Shown here piece by piece: positions 1 through 11,105 of a DNA stretch of 64,000 nt (position 1 is the stretch's first letter; each line of letters begins with the position of its first letter). The notes beneath the pieces were generated by a model. That model saw nothing but the letters and a program-made list of their open reading frames with translations, made no database searches and was not told the origin of the DNA. Both the position numbers and the translations under genes were made by a program. The DNA comes from Pseudisothecium myosuroides (Eukaryota; Streptophyta; Bryopsida; Hypnales; Lembophyllaceae). The DNA is taken from the NCBI GenBank assembly GCA_951799445.1, contig OX637292.1, forward strand, positions 8,931,296 to 8,995,295. Reading direction: 5' to 3'.

Positions 1-1842
1 TAATTAACCATAACCCCTCGTTGGATGATAATTTAAGATTTTCATCCAAAGAAACCTTTAAGGAATCTTTTTAGGTAGGAATCAAACGAGGAATCTATAA
101 AGATTCCGAAATCCCTTTTTACTTTTGGAAATACTTTATTTTTGAAGGATAAAAGGTTGGATGAAGTTTGAGACCAATTTCAGAAGAAAAACATCCAATT
201 AGGTCAAAATTCCGATTAGTCTTAAAAATTCGTAACTGAAAGGAACTAATAACTTAACCTTAGAATTTAGACTTATTGTGGATTGATTTGCTATTTTAGA
301 TTAGTGGATGAAAGTTAGCACAACTAAGGGGCCGAATGTACCTCGTGGTAACTTTTGCTAGGAATCTTGGAATCTAGTTTTGTTCACCATTCTGGGAAGT
401 GGAAATTATATTCTAAAAGGCTACTTAGATACAATTTTAGTTAGATTAGATTTTGTTTTCTTTCTTTGTTTTTTACCTAACCATAACGTTTAATTAATTA
501 ACCCATAGTTTTTCGTAGAATTAGTGGAATTTTACAGGATTACTAGTCACAAAAAGTGTCTATTGCTTGGAAGGCGAACACTTATTTAGGAATCACCCGA
601 TTAGGAGTAAAATCTCCAACAAAACTGCCGCTAGAGCCTGTGTGTAACTTTCTGACTCAAGGGTGGAGTTAGAAACACTCACAGATGTCTAGGCAAGATT
701 AGTTCATTGTGCTTTCTAAGCAATGGATCTTTTCTAAGTACTTATAGGATGTGTATTAGCAAGATAAAACAACAAAATATAACAGAAAACAAAACTTTTG
801 GCTAATCAATCGAACTAAATAAGTCCATTGTGATTTTTAGGGCAAGAAGTTATAGTCCTAGTTTATCAATTTTAAGTAAAAAACCAGATCATGTCATTTC
901 TATAAACATAAAATTCATTCAAATCTGACACTCTTAAAAGAAAATTATGAATGGATGAAGTTTAATAGCCTTTAGAATGATAATTGAAACCTCATCTATT
1001 TTTTTCTACCAACTCTATGTAACTTGAATTTTTTTCTAAAATCTTAAGTTGAAAACTACTATTTAATTACAAAATTTGGATTTAAATGGATAGAATTTAC
1101 TTAAGTTCATTTATTCTTCATTCTAAACTTCATTCTTTATTAGCTTATGAGTTTTTAAGTATTTTTCAATGTTTGATTTAGTTATAGACTTCAATTAGTT
1201 CACTAAGCTTCTTCTAAAAGATTCTAAACCTAAATTCTTCCTTAATTACCTTCAAGAGGGTATAGTTTGTTATTTTCTTCTTAATAAGGACGCTAAACTA
1301 CTTCTATTAAATTATTTTTTTTAAATTTCTAAGACTTGTTCCTTAAATATTTTGATTTTACCTATCAAAAATGTTAAATTACTTCAAGTTTGAACCTTTT
1401 AAGTGAAAGTTACCGATGGATGAAGTTTGACCACTAATCAATATTTTAAACTTCATCCGCTAATTATGTTCAATTTTTAATTCAAATTGACTTTTAATTT
1501 TACATTTAGAATCTAAATGCTTTCTATTTCTTAAGTTTTCATTAACTGTTCTTTTTGGATTAAATTGACTAATTTTCATCCAATCTAATTCCTGTACTTC
1601 ACTCACTTGTATCTTTCTTATTTTAACTCTATTTTTTAAGTGTTTTATCTTTTCAAAAACCTTTAGACCTATTCTACAAGCTTCTAAAACTAAATTTGAA
1701 ATAAAATCTAACTTTAATGTTCTAAATTTAACTTGCAATTCGGCTATGGTTTAAGGTTCTTGATTAAAACATTCAAGGGAAAAAGATGGAGTTTAATAAT
1801 TTACCTCAGTATTAATTTCATCTATGAGGTAATCAAAGATTC
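1..1842. other. AT-rich intergenic DNA, no gene seen
   Basis: No open frame here looks like a conserved protein. A short phrase, GGATGAAGTTT, recurs near 165, 955 and 1413 and in inverted form near 1451. This suggests fragments of an old repeat, but no ends can be defined. Confidence 0.6.
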
Positions 1843-1848
1843 CACTAC

Positions 1849-2246
1849 TGTAACAAACGTGCAAGATACAAGACAAGATGGTTTCTAGATAACAAGACTT
1901 GATATTAGAGTTCAAGAAGTACAAGACTAGAGCTTGAGTCAAGAGCTAAGATTAAGAGAGGTGTTGTCGAGACTGAGGACTACCTCAGCCTCGACTCCTA
2001 TATATACTACCAGCTAGGAGGTTCTTCCAGAAGCTTCCGCTATCTGGGAAGCTTCTCAAGAAGCTTCCCTCTAGCTTGGACGTCCTTCCAGAAGCTTCCT
2101 TCATTTAGGAAGCTTCTCAAGAAGCTTCCCTCCAGCTTGGACGTTCTTCCAGAAACTTGCAGAAGCTTCTCCTACTTGGGAAGCTTCTCAAGAAGCTTCC
2201 TCTAACTACAAGTTTCTTGGAGGAAGTTCTAACTATGTCCGTGAGA
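1849..2246 (-). repeat. 3' LTR of the chromovirus
   Basis: This LTR matches 7751-8092. On the element strand it begins next to the polypurine tract and ends with TTACA. It is about 56 bp longer than the other LTR because it holds one more unit of an internal repeat built from AGAAGCTTCC and a spacer. Scattered substitutions between the LTRs show that the insertion is not brand new. Confidence 0.93.
2024..2099 (-). promoter_or_regulatory. Heat-shock elements in the 3' LTR U3
   Basis: 2024-2038 reads CTTCC AGAAG CTTCC and 2085-2099 reads the same. Each is a perfect three-unit nTTCnnGAAnnTTCn heat-shock-factor site, and looser GAAGCTTC palindromes lie between them. On the element strand they sit immediately upstream of a TATA-like TATATATA at 1999-2006, which is the expected order for an LTR promoter. 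The 5' LTR keeps one canonical site and the TATA box. That heat activates it is an inference from the motifs. Confidence 0.75.
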
Positions 2247-2260
2247 TCACCCCCTTCTCT
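2247..2260 (-). promoter_or_regulatory. Polypurine tract
   Basis: On the element strand this is AGAGAAGGGGGTGA, directly abutting the start of the 3' LTR. This is the expected place and composition for the plus-strand primer of reverse transcription. Confidence 0.75.
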
Positions 2261-2298
2261 AGCGACGAGTTCCAAGAGGAACTCAAGTGGTCTTTGTT

Positions 2299-2745
2299 CT
2301 ACATCTGCAAGAAATCAAGAATGCGACGAATAGTTTCTGCAACATAAGTTGTCCGTTGATCTCTAGATAAAGATTGGACAGGGTCACTTAACCAACGATT
2401 GTGACCCCGACTTCCCTCTATTGGAAGAAACCCAAAGTACTGCTCCATGTTGAGGCCTTCAAAACATCCTTGGAAAATAACTTCTGGTCCATCAGGCTCG
2501 AGTCTTCTAACTTGCAGTAAGATCACTAAAGCTCGAGCATTACGTTGAAGATTACCATGCCATGGCTGTTTGATACGTGGTCGTTTTTGTTGTGCCGAAG
2601 ATTCACCTTCATCTTGAAGTCGTGGTGGAGTAGAATCTGCAGGTTATAAAGGCTGGTCCGGTAACTGTGACATAGAAAGTTCAAACTCGGGCTCGATAGT
2701 ATGCTCGGGATCTAAAGAGTCTCTAAAACCCCTTCAATTAGACAT
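2299..2745 (-). pseudogene. Extra open region between chromodomain and 3' LTR
   Basis: About 149 codons downstream of the chromodomain are open except for stops just after the first codons and again near 2644-2646. The 3' part is the cleanest and contains VRRLEPDGPEVIFQGCFEGL and a C-terminal IRRILDFLQM. I do not recognise the family. It is not env-like: there is no membrane segment. Its position makes it an accessory region of the retroelement or a captured host fragment. It shares the decay seen in pol. Confidence 0.5.
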
Positions 2746-2886
2746 ATTGGAGTTTCTGCAAAAGCTAATCGAAGACTGAAATTTTCTATGTCTAGAGTGA
2801 AGACTGTCTTGTTTGTATCAACTCTCCCCTTTTTATATCCATCTTCAGGTGGGAAGGCTTCTCAAAGAAGCTATTATTTAGATAGG

Positions 2887-3252
2887 CTACAGTTTATCAG
2901 GATAGTGTTGATGAAATTCATGTATCTTTTGTGGCACATTGACCAAGATCGCTGCTGATTCCCATGTACGTTCGTGAATGTCGTATCCACGCCAATGTAC
3001 CAAATACTCCAATTTGCCGTGTCTACATCGTGAATCAAGTACCTTTTCCACCTCATATTCCTCATGATTATTTATTTCGATGGAAGGCGGTGATGGTTGA
3101 CTTCTTCCTGACAAATTTGACTCTTTATGTGGCTCAAGAAGAGAAACATGAAAGACTGGATGGATTTTCATAGATGTCGGAAGCTCCAATCGATTAGCAA
3201 CGGGATTGATCTGCTTTTGAATGGAAAATGGGCCTAGCCGACGATAATCCAA
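2887..3252 (-). pseudogene. Chromodomain end of integrase
   Basis: The region begins with the usual link RRLGPFSIQKQI, then has KIHPVFHVSLLEPH, and ends in a chromodomain: YEVEKVLDSR...LEYLVHWRGYD...TWESAAIL. The aromatic residues that bind methyl-lysine in this fold are visible (Y, W, W). In chromoviruses this domain directs insertion toward heterochromatin. It is out of frame with the upstream integrase (3469-3924), so a frameshift separates them. Confidence 0.88.
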
Positions 3253-6200
3253 TTTGTCATATGGACGAGTAGTCTGGATGTTGCGTCGAAGGAGTCAACT
3301 TTATCGCTAACTTGGAATTGAGGAGAATCTTTGCACAACGCGTCTGCTGACGTCTTGTAACGGTCTTGAGCTGCTTGTAGATGAATTTTCATCATTTCAT
3401 GAAGCTCTGATAAATGCAAAGTCAAATCTTTGGCTGCCGAATTGTCCGTTTCAGAAATGCCGAATAAATCAAACTTCGGATGGTATCCATAGTTGAAACG
3501 GCGTTTGTCGAGTAGAAGTGTGGATAGTGTTGTTGTACGCAAATTCCGCCAATGATAGATGTAAAGTCCAATCATCTTGTTGATAGTTGATGGTACAACG
3601 TAAATACTGTTCCAATACTTGATTTAGGCGTTCCGTTTGCCCATTCGTTTGAGGGTGGAAGGTAGAAGAAAGTTTGATATCCACCCTTAAAGTTTCAAAG
3701 AGAGATTTCCAAAACTTGAAAACAAATTGAGGTCCTCGATCCGATATGATATCGTCTGACAATCCGTGATATAAATAGATATTGTCCAAGAAGAGCTTCG
3801 CTGTTTTTTCGCTAGTGATTGTCTTCTCGTATGGTATAAAATGCGCCATTTTTGTAAGTCGATCCACAATCACACATATGGAATCAAAGGACTTGGATGG
3901 AGGTAAGTCCGTAATAAAGTCCATAGAAATTCAAGACCATGGCCGCTTTGGAATGGGAAATGGTTGGAGAAGTCGATGCGGCCGATGTTGAGGATTCTTA
4001 GACCTTGAACAAGTGTCACAACTGAGCACAAAGTCTTTGACAGCCTTCCACATTTGAGGCCACCAAAAATCTCGAGACACGAGCTCTAATGTTTTGTTGA
4101 ATCCAAAATGTCCAACAGCAGGAAAATCATGTCGAGTTTGAAGAACTCGAAGGCGCAAAGGACCTTCAGAAATGTATAAACGTTCTTCAAAATACAAGAG
4201 GTTGTCCGAAAACTTGAAGTTGTCGCCATCACGGTAAGAGCGACGCTTGATATCAAGAACTAAAAGATCCAAAGTCGATGCTGCACGGACTTGGTCAAGG
4301 AACGAAAAATCAACTGACATTATCATAGTTGTTGCACGAAGATGGAATTGCTCAGGCTTAAGGAGAGTCATTTGTTGTTGGTCGTATGCAGCTTCTCCTT
4401 CTTTTGATATCAAGTATAATCTCCGAGACAAGACGTCTGACAATCGTTGTTGCTTTCCGGGACAGTACGTGATAATGAAGTCGAAGCAAGATAAAGACAT
4501 ATTCCAACGAGCTTGACGTCGATTTAGAACGCGAGCAGACATGAAATATTTAAGATTTTTGTGATCTGTATATACAGTCACCCGATGTGACGCACTTTCA
4601 AGTAAGTGGCGCCATTCTTGAAACGAGTCTACAATAGCAAGGAGCTACTTGTCATGAATCTCATAGTTAATCTCAGCAGCTGAAAATTTTCTCGAATAGA
4701 ATGCGACGGGGTGAAGTCATCCTTCTTCTTCCATTTGCGAAAGAACTGCTCCTAATGCAAAATCTCAAGCATCCGTTTCCATATAGAATGGTTTCGAAAA
4801 GTTTGGATGGGTCAAGATTGGAGCAGTTATAAAATCTGACTTCAAATGTTGAAAAGCCTTCTCTGCTTCAGGTCCCTAATCTAGTTTGTCTTTGCATGTT
4901 AGCCGAGTCAGTGGAGCTGCTACTTGTGAATAATTTTTTATGAAGATCTGATAGAAGTTGGCAAATCCAAGAAAACACTGTACATCGAATACTGTTCGAG
5001 AAGTTGACCAGTCTGTAACAGCTTGAATTTTCTTTTGATCCATCAATAGGCTTTCATTGGAGATGATGTATCCAAGAAACTCCTCTTGCGATTGATGAAA
5101 TACACATTTTTTTAATTTGGCATATAATCCAGCGTCTCGTAGCTTTTTTAGCACAAGTTTTACATGTCGTTCATGTTTTTCAACATTTTTAGGATAAATC
5201 AAGATGTCGTCAAGATAACATACGACAAATTGGTCCAAAAACTCGCGGAAAATATCATTCATCAAGTGCTGAAAAATAGCTGGTGCATTTGTAAGTCCAA
5301 ATGGCATGACGTTATACTCAAAATGTCCATATCTTGTTCAGAATGTTGTCTTCCATTCGTCCCCTTCTTTTATGCGCACCAAGTTATACGCTCCGCGAAG
5401 GTCAATCTTAGTATAGATTTTGGTTTGTCCAAGCTGATCAAAAAGTCCAGATATTAACGGCAAAGGATATCGATTTTTCACCGTTAATTTATTCAGACCT
5501 TGATAGTCAACGCATATTCGTAAAGAACCGTCTTTCTTCTTCACAAAAAGTATTGGTGCATTGGCTGGAGATTTGGAATATCGGATGAAGTTCTTTGCAA
5601 GATTTTCGTCGATATACTCTTTCAAAGCTGAAAGTTCATTCTGCGACAAGTTATAGATTGAACCAAATGGTGTCTGAGCTCCATCTTCAAGATCAATGGC
5701 GCAATCGTATGGCCGATGTTCTGGCAAAATATCGGCGTTCTTCTTTTCAAAGACGTCTCTAAATTTTTCATACTGACTTGAAATACTTGATAAAGTATTG
5801 TTGTTGTCACGTACTGAGGTTTCATAAATAATATAGGGGTTGTCCTTTCTTACTGCTTTAATAAAAGCTCTAGCTCCAACAAGTACGGGCTTAGCACTTG
5901 AAGACGTTGGAAGAGATTTTGTTGCCGAAGTTTCTAGAGAGAATGATAGACTTTGTGACTTCCAGTCCACAACTGGATTGTATTTTTCGAGCCAAGAAAG
6001 TCCTAAGACCACGGGATTGGATGGAGTTTTGATCACATTGAATATAATCTGACTTTTATGCCCCTCAAATGAAACCTCTAATGGTTTAGTTTCATGAGTG
6101 ACATCGCCCGAAGATAAGGCCCGACCATCTATGGCTTCTACATGTACAGGTTTTGGTTTTCTGACTAGAGGAATCTTGTGACGTTTTGTAAATTCCTCGT

Positions 6201-6471
6201 CCATAAAACAAGCTGAAGCTCCAGAATCTAAAAGGGCATGAATCCGAAACTTCTTTTTGGGGTCCAAACGTAGAAGTATGGTAAAACAATGAGAAGGTTG
6301 AGAAGAAAAGTGAGGACTTAAGTTCGTCTGTAAATCTGAAGGCTCGAGCCGCACGGTCTCTACTGTAGCTGAGCGTCCTCGTTTTCTGATACATGTACGG
6401 CTCTTGTCTTGAGAAGATGTTTTTTGTACTTCTTCTGGCGATCGGTGGCCTTGTGGCCAGGGCCTCCACAA
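3234..6471 (-). pseudogene. Decayed pol (protease, RT, RNase H, integrase)
   Basis: In transcription order: an aspartic protease with LLDSGASACFMD and a second VVLGLSWL; reverse transcriptase with RICVDYQGLNKLTVKNRYPL, TKIDLRGAYN, MPFGLTNAPA and the catalytic CYLDDILIY (5307-4876); RNase H with VYTDHKNLKYF (from about 4581); the integrase HHCC region, ending CDTCSRSKNP; and the integrase core FITDLPPS...DRGPQF...HPQTNGQTERLNQ (3924-3469) with the D,D,E triad. Stops interrupt it after the RT box DEWKTTF (5338), after KDKLD (4876) and at several points in RNase H. At least one frame change follows the integrase core. Several of these stops are TGA where CGA (Arg) is usual. Confidence 0.92.
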
Positions 6472-7364
6472 TATGAATACAAATTTTCATCAAGATGGCG
6501 TTTCTTTTCTTGCGTGGTAAGCGGTTCAAATCATACAGCATCAATTTGCATGTCCTCAGGGCCTTCGGAATGTATGCTTGTTATATGTGCTGCCTTGACG
6601 GTTGGCGAGGTATTTGTTTGTGCAGTTGGTGTAGTCCATGACCGTCGATTTTGACGCCGTTGAAATAATCGATTGTCACATTTTACCGCTTGACTTATGG
6701 CTTTGTTGAGTGTCTAAGGATCGGGAAACGATAGTAATAAGTCCTTGACGTCGTCTATTAAGCCCCATTGAAATTGACTCATGAGTGCTTCTTCGCCTCA
6801 ATTGATGTTACAAGCAAGTGGTCGGAATTCCGAAGCTAAGCGAGATCCTTGTCGTAAAGAACGAACTTTAGTTGTTGCCCAGCAGATCTTGTCGTGTTTA
6901 TCAAATGCTTCAGAAAATGCCGCTAAAAATGTCTCGAAGTTGTTGAGAATTGAGGATCTTTTCTCAAATAGTGATGAAAACCACGACAAAGCTTGTCCAG
7001 TGAGCAAGCTTCCAATCAAGCCCACCCGTGATTTGTCTGTCGGATATCGTTGAGGTTGAAGAAAAATGATGAGCTGAACTTGATTCACAAATCCTCGAAA
7101 TTTTGCTCTAGAACCATCGAACTTTTCTGGGAGGCTAATCTGTGGCTCCCTTGCGGTTGAGACGTGTGAATCAAAATGTTGAACATGTACACTCGTTTCC
7201 GAAATTGAAGCAGATGGAATGGATTGAGATGCTTCAACCACTCTTGCACTTGTATTTGCAGCAAAGTCTTTGGGAACATTTGTTCGCATAGACAAAGAAT
7301 CAATAGCCTTCAAGATGAGATCTAATTTGGTTGCTACTGAATTGGCGTCTTCACTTCCTGACAT
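6410..7364 (-). pseudogene. Decayed gag with broken zinc knuckle
   Basis: The start at 7364 gives MSGSEDANSVATKLDLIL, followed by a capsid-type region ISLPEKFDG...FVNQVQLIIFLQP...LTGQALSWFSSLFE...FETFLAAFSEAF, typical of Ty3/gypsy gag. The frame ends at 6798. The nucleocapsid segment lies near 6480 in another frame and reads YSYCGGPGHKATDR. This is the CCHC pattern with the first and last cysteines replaced by Tyr and Arg, so the zinc knuckle is lost. Confidence 0.85.
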
Positions 7365-7459
7365 CTTGATTCACTCGGCAAGAATACTAAAAAGATTGAG
7401 CTACTGATGAAGAACCAATTTAGAAATGGGTAATCCTCAATCTCTAAATATTAAAGTTG

Positions 7460-7600
7460 TTTTCAAGAAGAGCGGTAGTCCGCATACAATCAAGAATAAC
7501 TTTGTTGAGAAAAAATAATACTAGTTTTGAGGAGGGTAGTCCGCAACCTCTAAGCGCTTCAATATTTTCAAGAAGGGTGGTAGTCCGCATGCAATCTAGA
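7460..7600 (-). repeat. Triplicated leader motif
   Basis: Between the 5' LTR and gag the phrase GGTAGTCCGCA (or its close form) occurs three times, near 7470, 7532 and 7580, within units of about 50-60 bp that also share a TTTTCAAGAAG-type phrase. This untranslated leader is where packaging and dimerisation signals usually lie. Any such role here is a guess. Confidence 0.6.
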
Positions 7601-7750
7601 AAAAATCAAGCTTCAAATATTAGTTTTGCCCTTGGTTCTCTTAATGACTAACACGACAAGGTTTGAACTAAACTAACACTCTGTCCGTTCGCTAAGAAGG
7701 CCGGAATCAAATTTTGCAAAGCAAAATCTGAAGAGTCGGTCTCGACAAAC

Positions 7751-8092
7751 TGTAACGGACGTGCAAGATACAAGACAAGACAAGATGGTTTCCAGATAAC
7801 AAGACTTGATATTAGAGTTCAAGAAATACAAGACTAGAGCTTGAGTCAAGAGCTAAGATCAAGAGAGGTGTTGTCGAGACTAAGGACTACCTCAGCCTCG
7901 ACTCCTATATATACTACCAGCTAAGAGGTTCTTCCAGAAGCTTCCGCTATCTGGGAAGCTTCTCAAGAAGCTTCCCTCCAACTTGGACATTCTTCCAAAA
8001 ACTTGCAGAAGTTTCTCCTACTTGGGAAGCTTCTCAAGAAGCTTCCTCTAACTACAAATTTCTCGGAGGAGGTTCTAACTATGTCCGTGACA
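7751..8092 (-). repeat. 5' LTR of the chromovirus
   Basis: On the element strand it starts TGTCACGG and ends GTCCGTTACA, the usual TG...CA boundaries. It matches 1849-2246 apart from the loss of one internal AGAAGCTTCC-type unit. Immediately outside it is ACTAC (8093-8097), the second copy of the target duplication. Confidence 0.93.
7906..7945 (-). promoter_or_regulatory. TATA box and heat-shock element of the 5' LTR
   Basis: TATATATA lies at 7906-7913 and a perfect CTTCC AGAAG CTTCC heat-shock element at 7931-7945. Together they form a compact minus-strand promoter pointing into gag-pol. The same pair is present in the other LTR. Confidence 0.72.
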
Positions 8093-8097
8093 ACTAC

Positions 8098-9362
8098 AAG
8101 AAAAAATAGTGTCCAATCCAACATGATAATCAACTTATATATGTTGGTTAGGATAGTTAATTAGGACATTTTGATTCGGACAATAATGAATACATATACG
8201 TTGATTTATATCTTAATTCTGTCAAAATTTAAAAAATATTATTATTATTCAATAATTTGCCACATAAGCTGCCACATCAATAAATTCTACCACATAGGGA
8301 GGAGTGCCATGTCAATAGCCAACAAATTGGTACCAAATAATTAATTAAAGTTTCCAAATAAAATCCTGCACTTTGAAATTTAACTTTAAAAAACTCAACA
8401 CTATATTCAAAATAATTCAATATATATAGCAATTGAACTTTGAATGTCAAAATTCACCACTATATTCCAATTGGTTCAATGCATATTTTAGTTAAACTTT
8501 GAATGGCACTTACCTTGGTGATAGAAGGGAAGAGAAGACAAGATCTTTATACAAGTGGGGTGGTAGGAGGTAGGACAACCCATATGGGATATGTAAAGTG
8601 AGGGTTAGTAGTATAGTCAAGTCAAAAGTTGGAATTGTGGTTAAAAAGTAGAATTTTAGACCTCATTTAAGCAGCATAGAATAACTTTTTTCAAAAAAAA
8701 TTGAACTAAATTAATGTGTAAAATCAAACTAACTTTCATCTCCAAAAATCCGTTTGAGATTTTGAGCTTCTAATCAAAAGTTATGGTCAAATTTTAGAGA
8801 AGGGTTGGAAGGGACATTTTTGGGATTTGAAGATGAAAGTTAGTTTGATTTTACGCATTAACTTAATTCAACATTTTTTGAAAAAAGTTATCCTACATTG
8901 CTTAAATGAGGTCTAAAATTCTACTTTTTAACCACAATTCCAACTTTTGACTTGACTATAACTACTAATCCTCACTTCACATATCCCATATGGGATGTCC
9001 TACCTCCTGTACCACCCCACTTGTTTAAAGACCTTGTTTTCTCTTCCCTACTATCACCAAGGTAAGCACCATTCAAAGTATAATTGCAATATACATTGAA
9101 CTAATTGAAATGTTTATTTTTCGGTTTACTTTTAAATAATTATTTTCCTCCAATCTTGCCCTACTACTACAATATTTGGGAAAATAAAAATGATGTTTAG
9201 AGGATTGCCAAATCAACCGAGCAAATTTTTTTTGGTCAAATCAACAAAATTATATTGATTGATGTTTAGAGGACTGCCAAATCAACTCAGCCCAAATTTT
9301 TTTTTGTAATCAACATAAATACCTTGATCTTTTGTTAATTAGGGCCTCTTTTTCTTGTAGTG
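8098..9362. mobile_element. CACTA-like non-autonomous foldback element (split by the chromovirus)
   Basis: The 3' end is TTTTTCTTGTAGTG (9349-9362), the inverse of CACTACAAGAAAAA. The 5' end is CACTAC at 1843-1848 plus AAGAAAAAATAG from 8098, separated by the chromovirus. CACTACAAGAAAA is the classic terminus of plant En/Spm (CACTA) transposons. The flanking trinucleotides are TTC and CTC, a near-matching 3-bp duplication. Inside are long inverted arms, about 8465-8750 and 8830-9115, running from the TTTGAATGGCACTTACC phrase inward. No transposase is present. Confidence 0.75.
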
Positions 9363-10908
9363 CTCCCTTGAATGCATCCTTGTTTGACATCTTGCCTCCT
9401 TTGGATTTTTTGCTCACTGCTAATTTCTTTATGGATTTTTGATACAAGTTTTTTGAACTTCAAAATTAATTCCCAGTCTATTCTAAGTCTCCTTCCTTGT
9501 TTTTCCTTCTATTTTTTCTTTTCTTTTTCTACTACTTCTTTTCATCTAATACTATTCTATTCTATTATTGATATTCTAATAATTGACTTTGCAATGGAAT
9601 ATAATACTTGTTCCAAACTTCAAAAAAATAATTGACAATTGCAAAATGCTTGTTTTCCTATCTAAGACAATTATTTCCTAATCTAATTCCTAATAGTCAA
9701 AAATGAAATTCTCTAAGATTTCTCTAGTTCTATCTTGAATGCAATTGTTTCAGCTATGTTCTAAACTCCACACTTAAATTCTTCTTCCACTTCTATAAAC
9801 ATTTGTTTTGTGACACTACTATTCCATTTTTGTTGCAATGGACCTTCTAGTATTCTTCTTACATTCCTTCCTTCAACTTGTTTTGGGCTTCTAGCTTTTT
9901 TTTAATTTTTTCCTTCCTCCGTCTTAATTACTTCCCCCTATAAATTTTAATCTAAATTTTTGCAATGTGATTCTAAGTTTGGGAGAGTCCACCAAATTGC
10001 TTGACTCCTTAGATCCATCCAACTCCCAAATTGCTTAACTCCTCGGACCTCCTACTTTAAGAAATGTGGTGGTTTTAAAGATGGGACTTCAGTACAAAAG
10101 TGCTGAAATTTGGTCCGTAGTGCTAGAAGGTCATATTATTGACTGTGAAAGAATCTAGCATAGTGCAAAATCTTGATTGATTGAGGCATATCCAAAAAAA
10201 TTTGGTCAACACTATGGAGCAGCTCCTATCAGTAATTATTGTCGACATCCATGCCTCGAGTCTTCCTTTTACAATCTATTGTGCGATTAACAGTCCATCA
10301 TTTTTTGAATTGTAGATTTTTTGCAAGGAGCCATTCTTCTATGGTCATGACAATTACAATTAGCTTGTGAAGATTGCTAAGGTACAACCGCCTTTCCTCA
10401 ATGGCTTTTCCTGTTTTTAAAAGTTTTGTGTGACTTCTGTGTTGTGGATTTTTTGCTTTATCGTATTGCATACATGTGTTTAAGCAATTTGGATGCAATT
10501 CCCTTATTGTCAACAAGTTGGTGTGAAGGCTTCTTAATTGGGAGACACAAGTCCTTCTATGGAGATTGTAACAAGAATACATGGATGCTTGTTACGATAA
10601 TGACATCCATTGATTAGCAGGTTTGTCTTCATCTCAATTGTTTTACTTATACTGCAAAATTGATCAAACTTTTGTAGCAGGGCTATTTTATGTGAGGGAT
10701 ATTTTGATTTTTTTAAATCTTTGAGCATACTTGTTTTCTTTTTGTTGATTTGTTTCCTGTTCGGTTTGTAGGCATAGTAAGAAGTTGTGGTCGACATTCA
10801 TCAATGCTGATAACCAACATCTAATTGCTCATGAGATGCGTGTCTACCAACAGTTTGTAAACTTCTGAATTCCAATAGTTTGGATTAACTGGTCACACCA
10901 ATTAGGTG
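9363..10908. other. Intergenic, no gene seen
   Basis: T-rich DNA with short frames only. Nothing resembles a conserved protein or an RNA gene. Confidence 0.5.
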
Positions 10909-10910
10909 TA

Positions 10911-11105
10911 CAGTAGAACCTCTCTTTGTGCATACTATCTTAGTGCATACTATACAGTAAGAGAGGTTGTGGTATTTGTGAACAGTAGTTGGAGGCCTCA
11001 TAGTGAGAGGCCACGTAAGCCAAAGTTCAGTACAGAACCTCTCCAACTGCATAAACCTCTCTTAGTGCATAGTCCCAACACTATGCACTAAGAGAGGTTC
11101 TATTG
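10911..11105. mobile_element. pogo/Emigrant-like MITE
   Basis: A 195-bp element with inverted ends CAGTAGAACCTCTCTTTGTG and CAATAGAACCTCTCTTAGTG, flanked on both sides by TA. The CAGTARAACCTCT terminus and the TA target site match plant Emigrant/Lemi (pogo, Tc1-mariner) elements. It has no coding capacity. Confidence 0.78.

Larger units (their letters stand above)
1849..8092 (-). mobile_element. Ty3/gypsy chromovirus (LTR retrotransposon), degenerate
   Basis: Complete LTR retrotransposon read on the minus strand: 5' LTR (7751-8092), repeat-bearing leader, gag, protease, reverse transcriptase, RNase H, zinc-binding and catalytic integrase regions, chromodomain, an extra 3' open region, polypurine tract and 3' LTR (1849-2246). 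A perfect 5-bp target duplication, ACTAC, lies at 1844-1848 and 8093-8097. The order protease-RT-RNaseH-integrase-chromodomain defines a Ty3/gypsy chromovirus. Several in-frame stops and frame changes in gag and pol make this copy non-autonomous. No canonical initiator-Met tRNA primer site was seen next to the 5' LTR. The element splits a CACTA-like transposon whose terminus supplied the ACTAC target. Confidence 0.95.

Noticed and set aside
7700..7750. Search for a tRNA primer-binding site next to the 5' LTR
   Set aside because: The sequence (GTTTGTCGAGACCGACTC on the element strand) does not match the initiator-Met or other common primer sites that I can recall; left unassigned.
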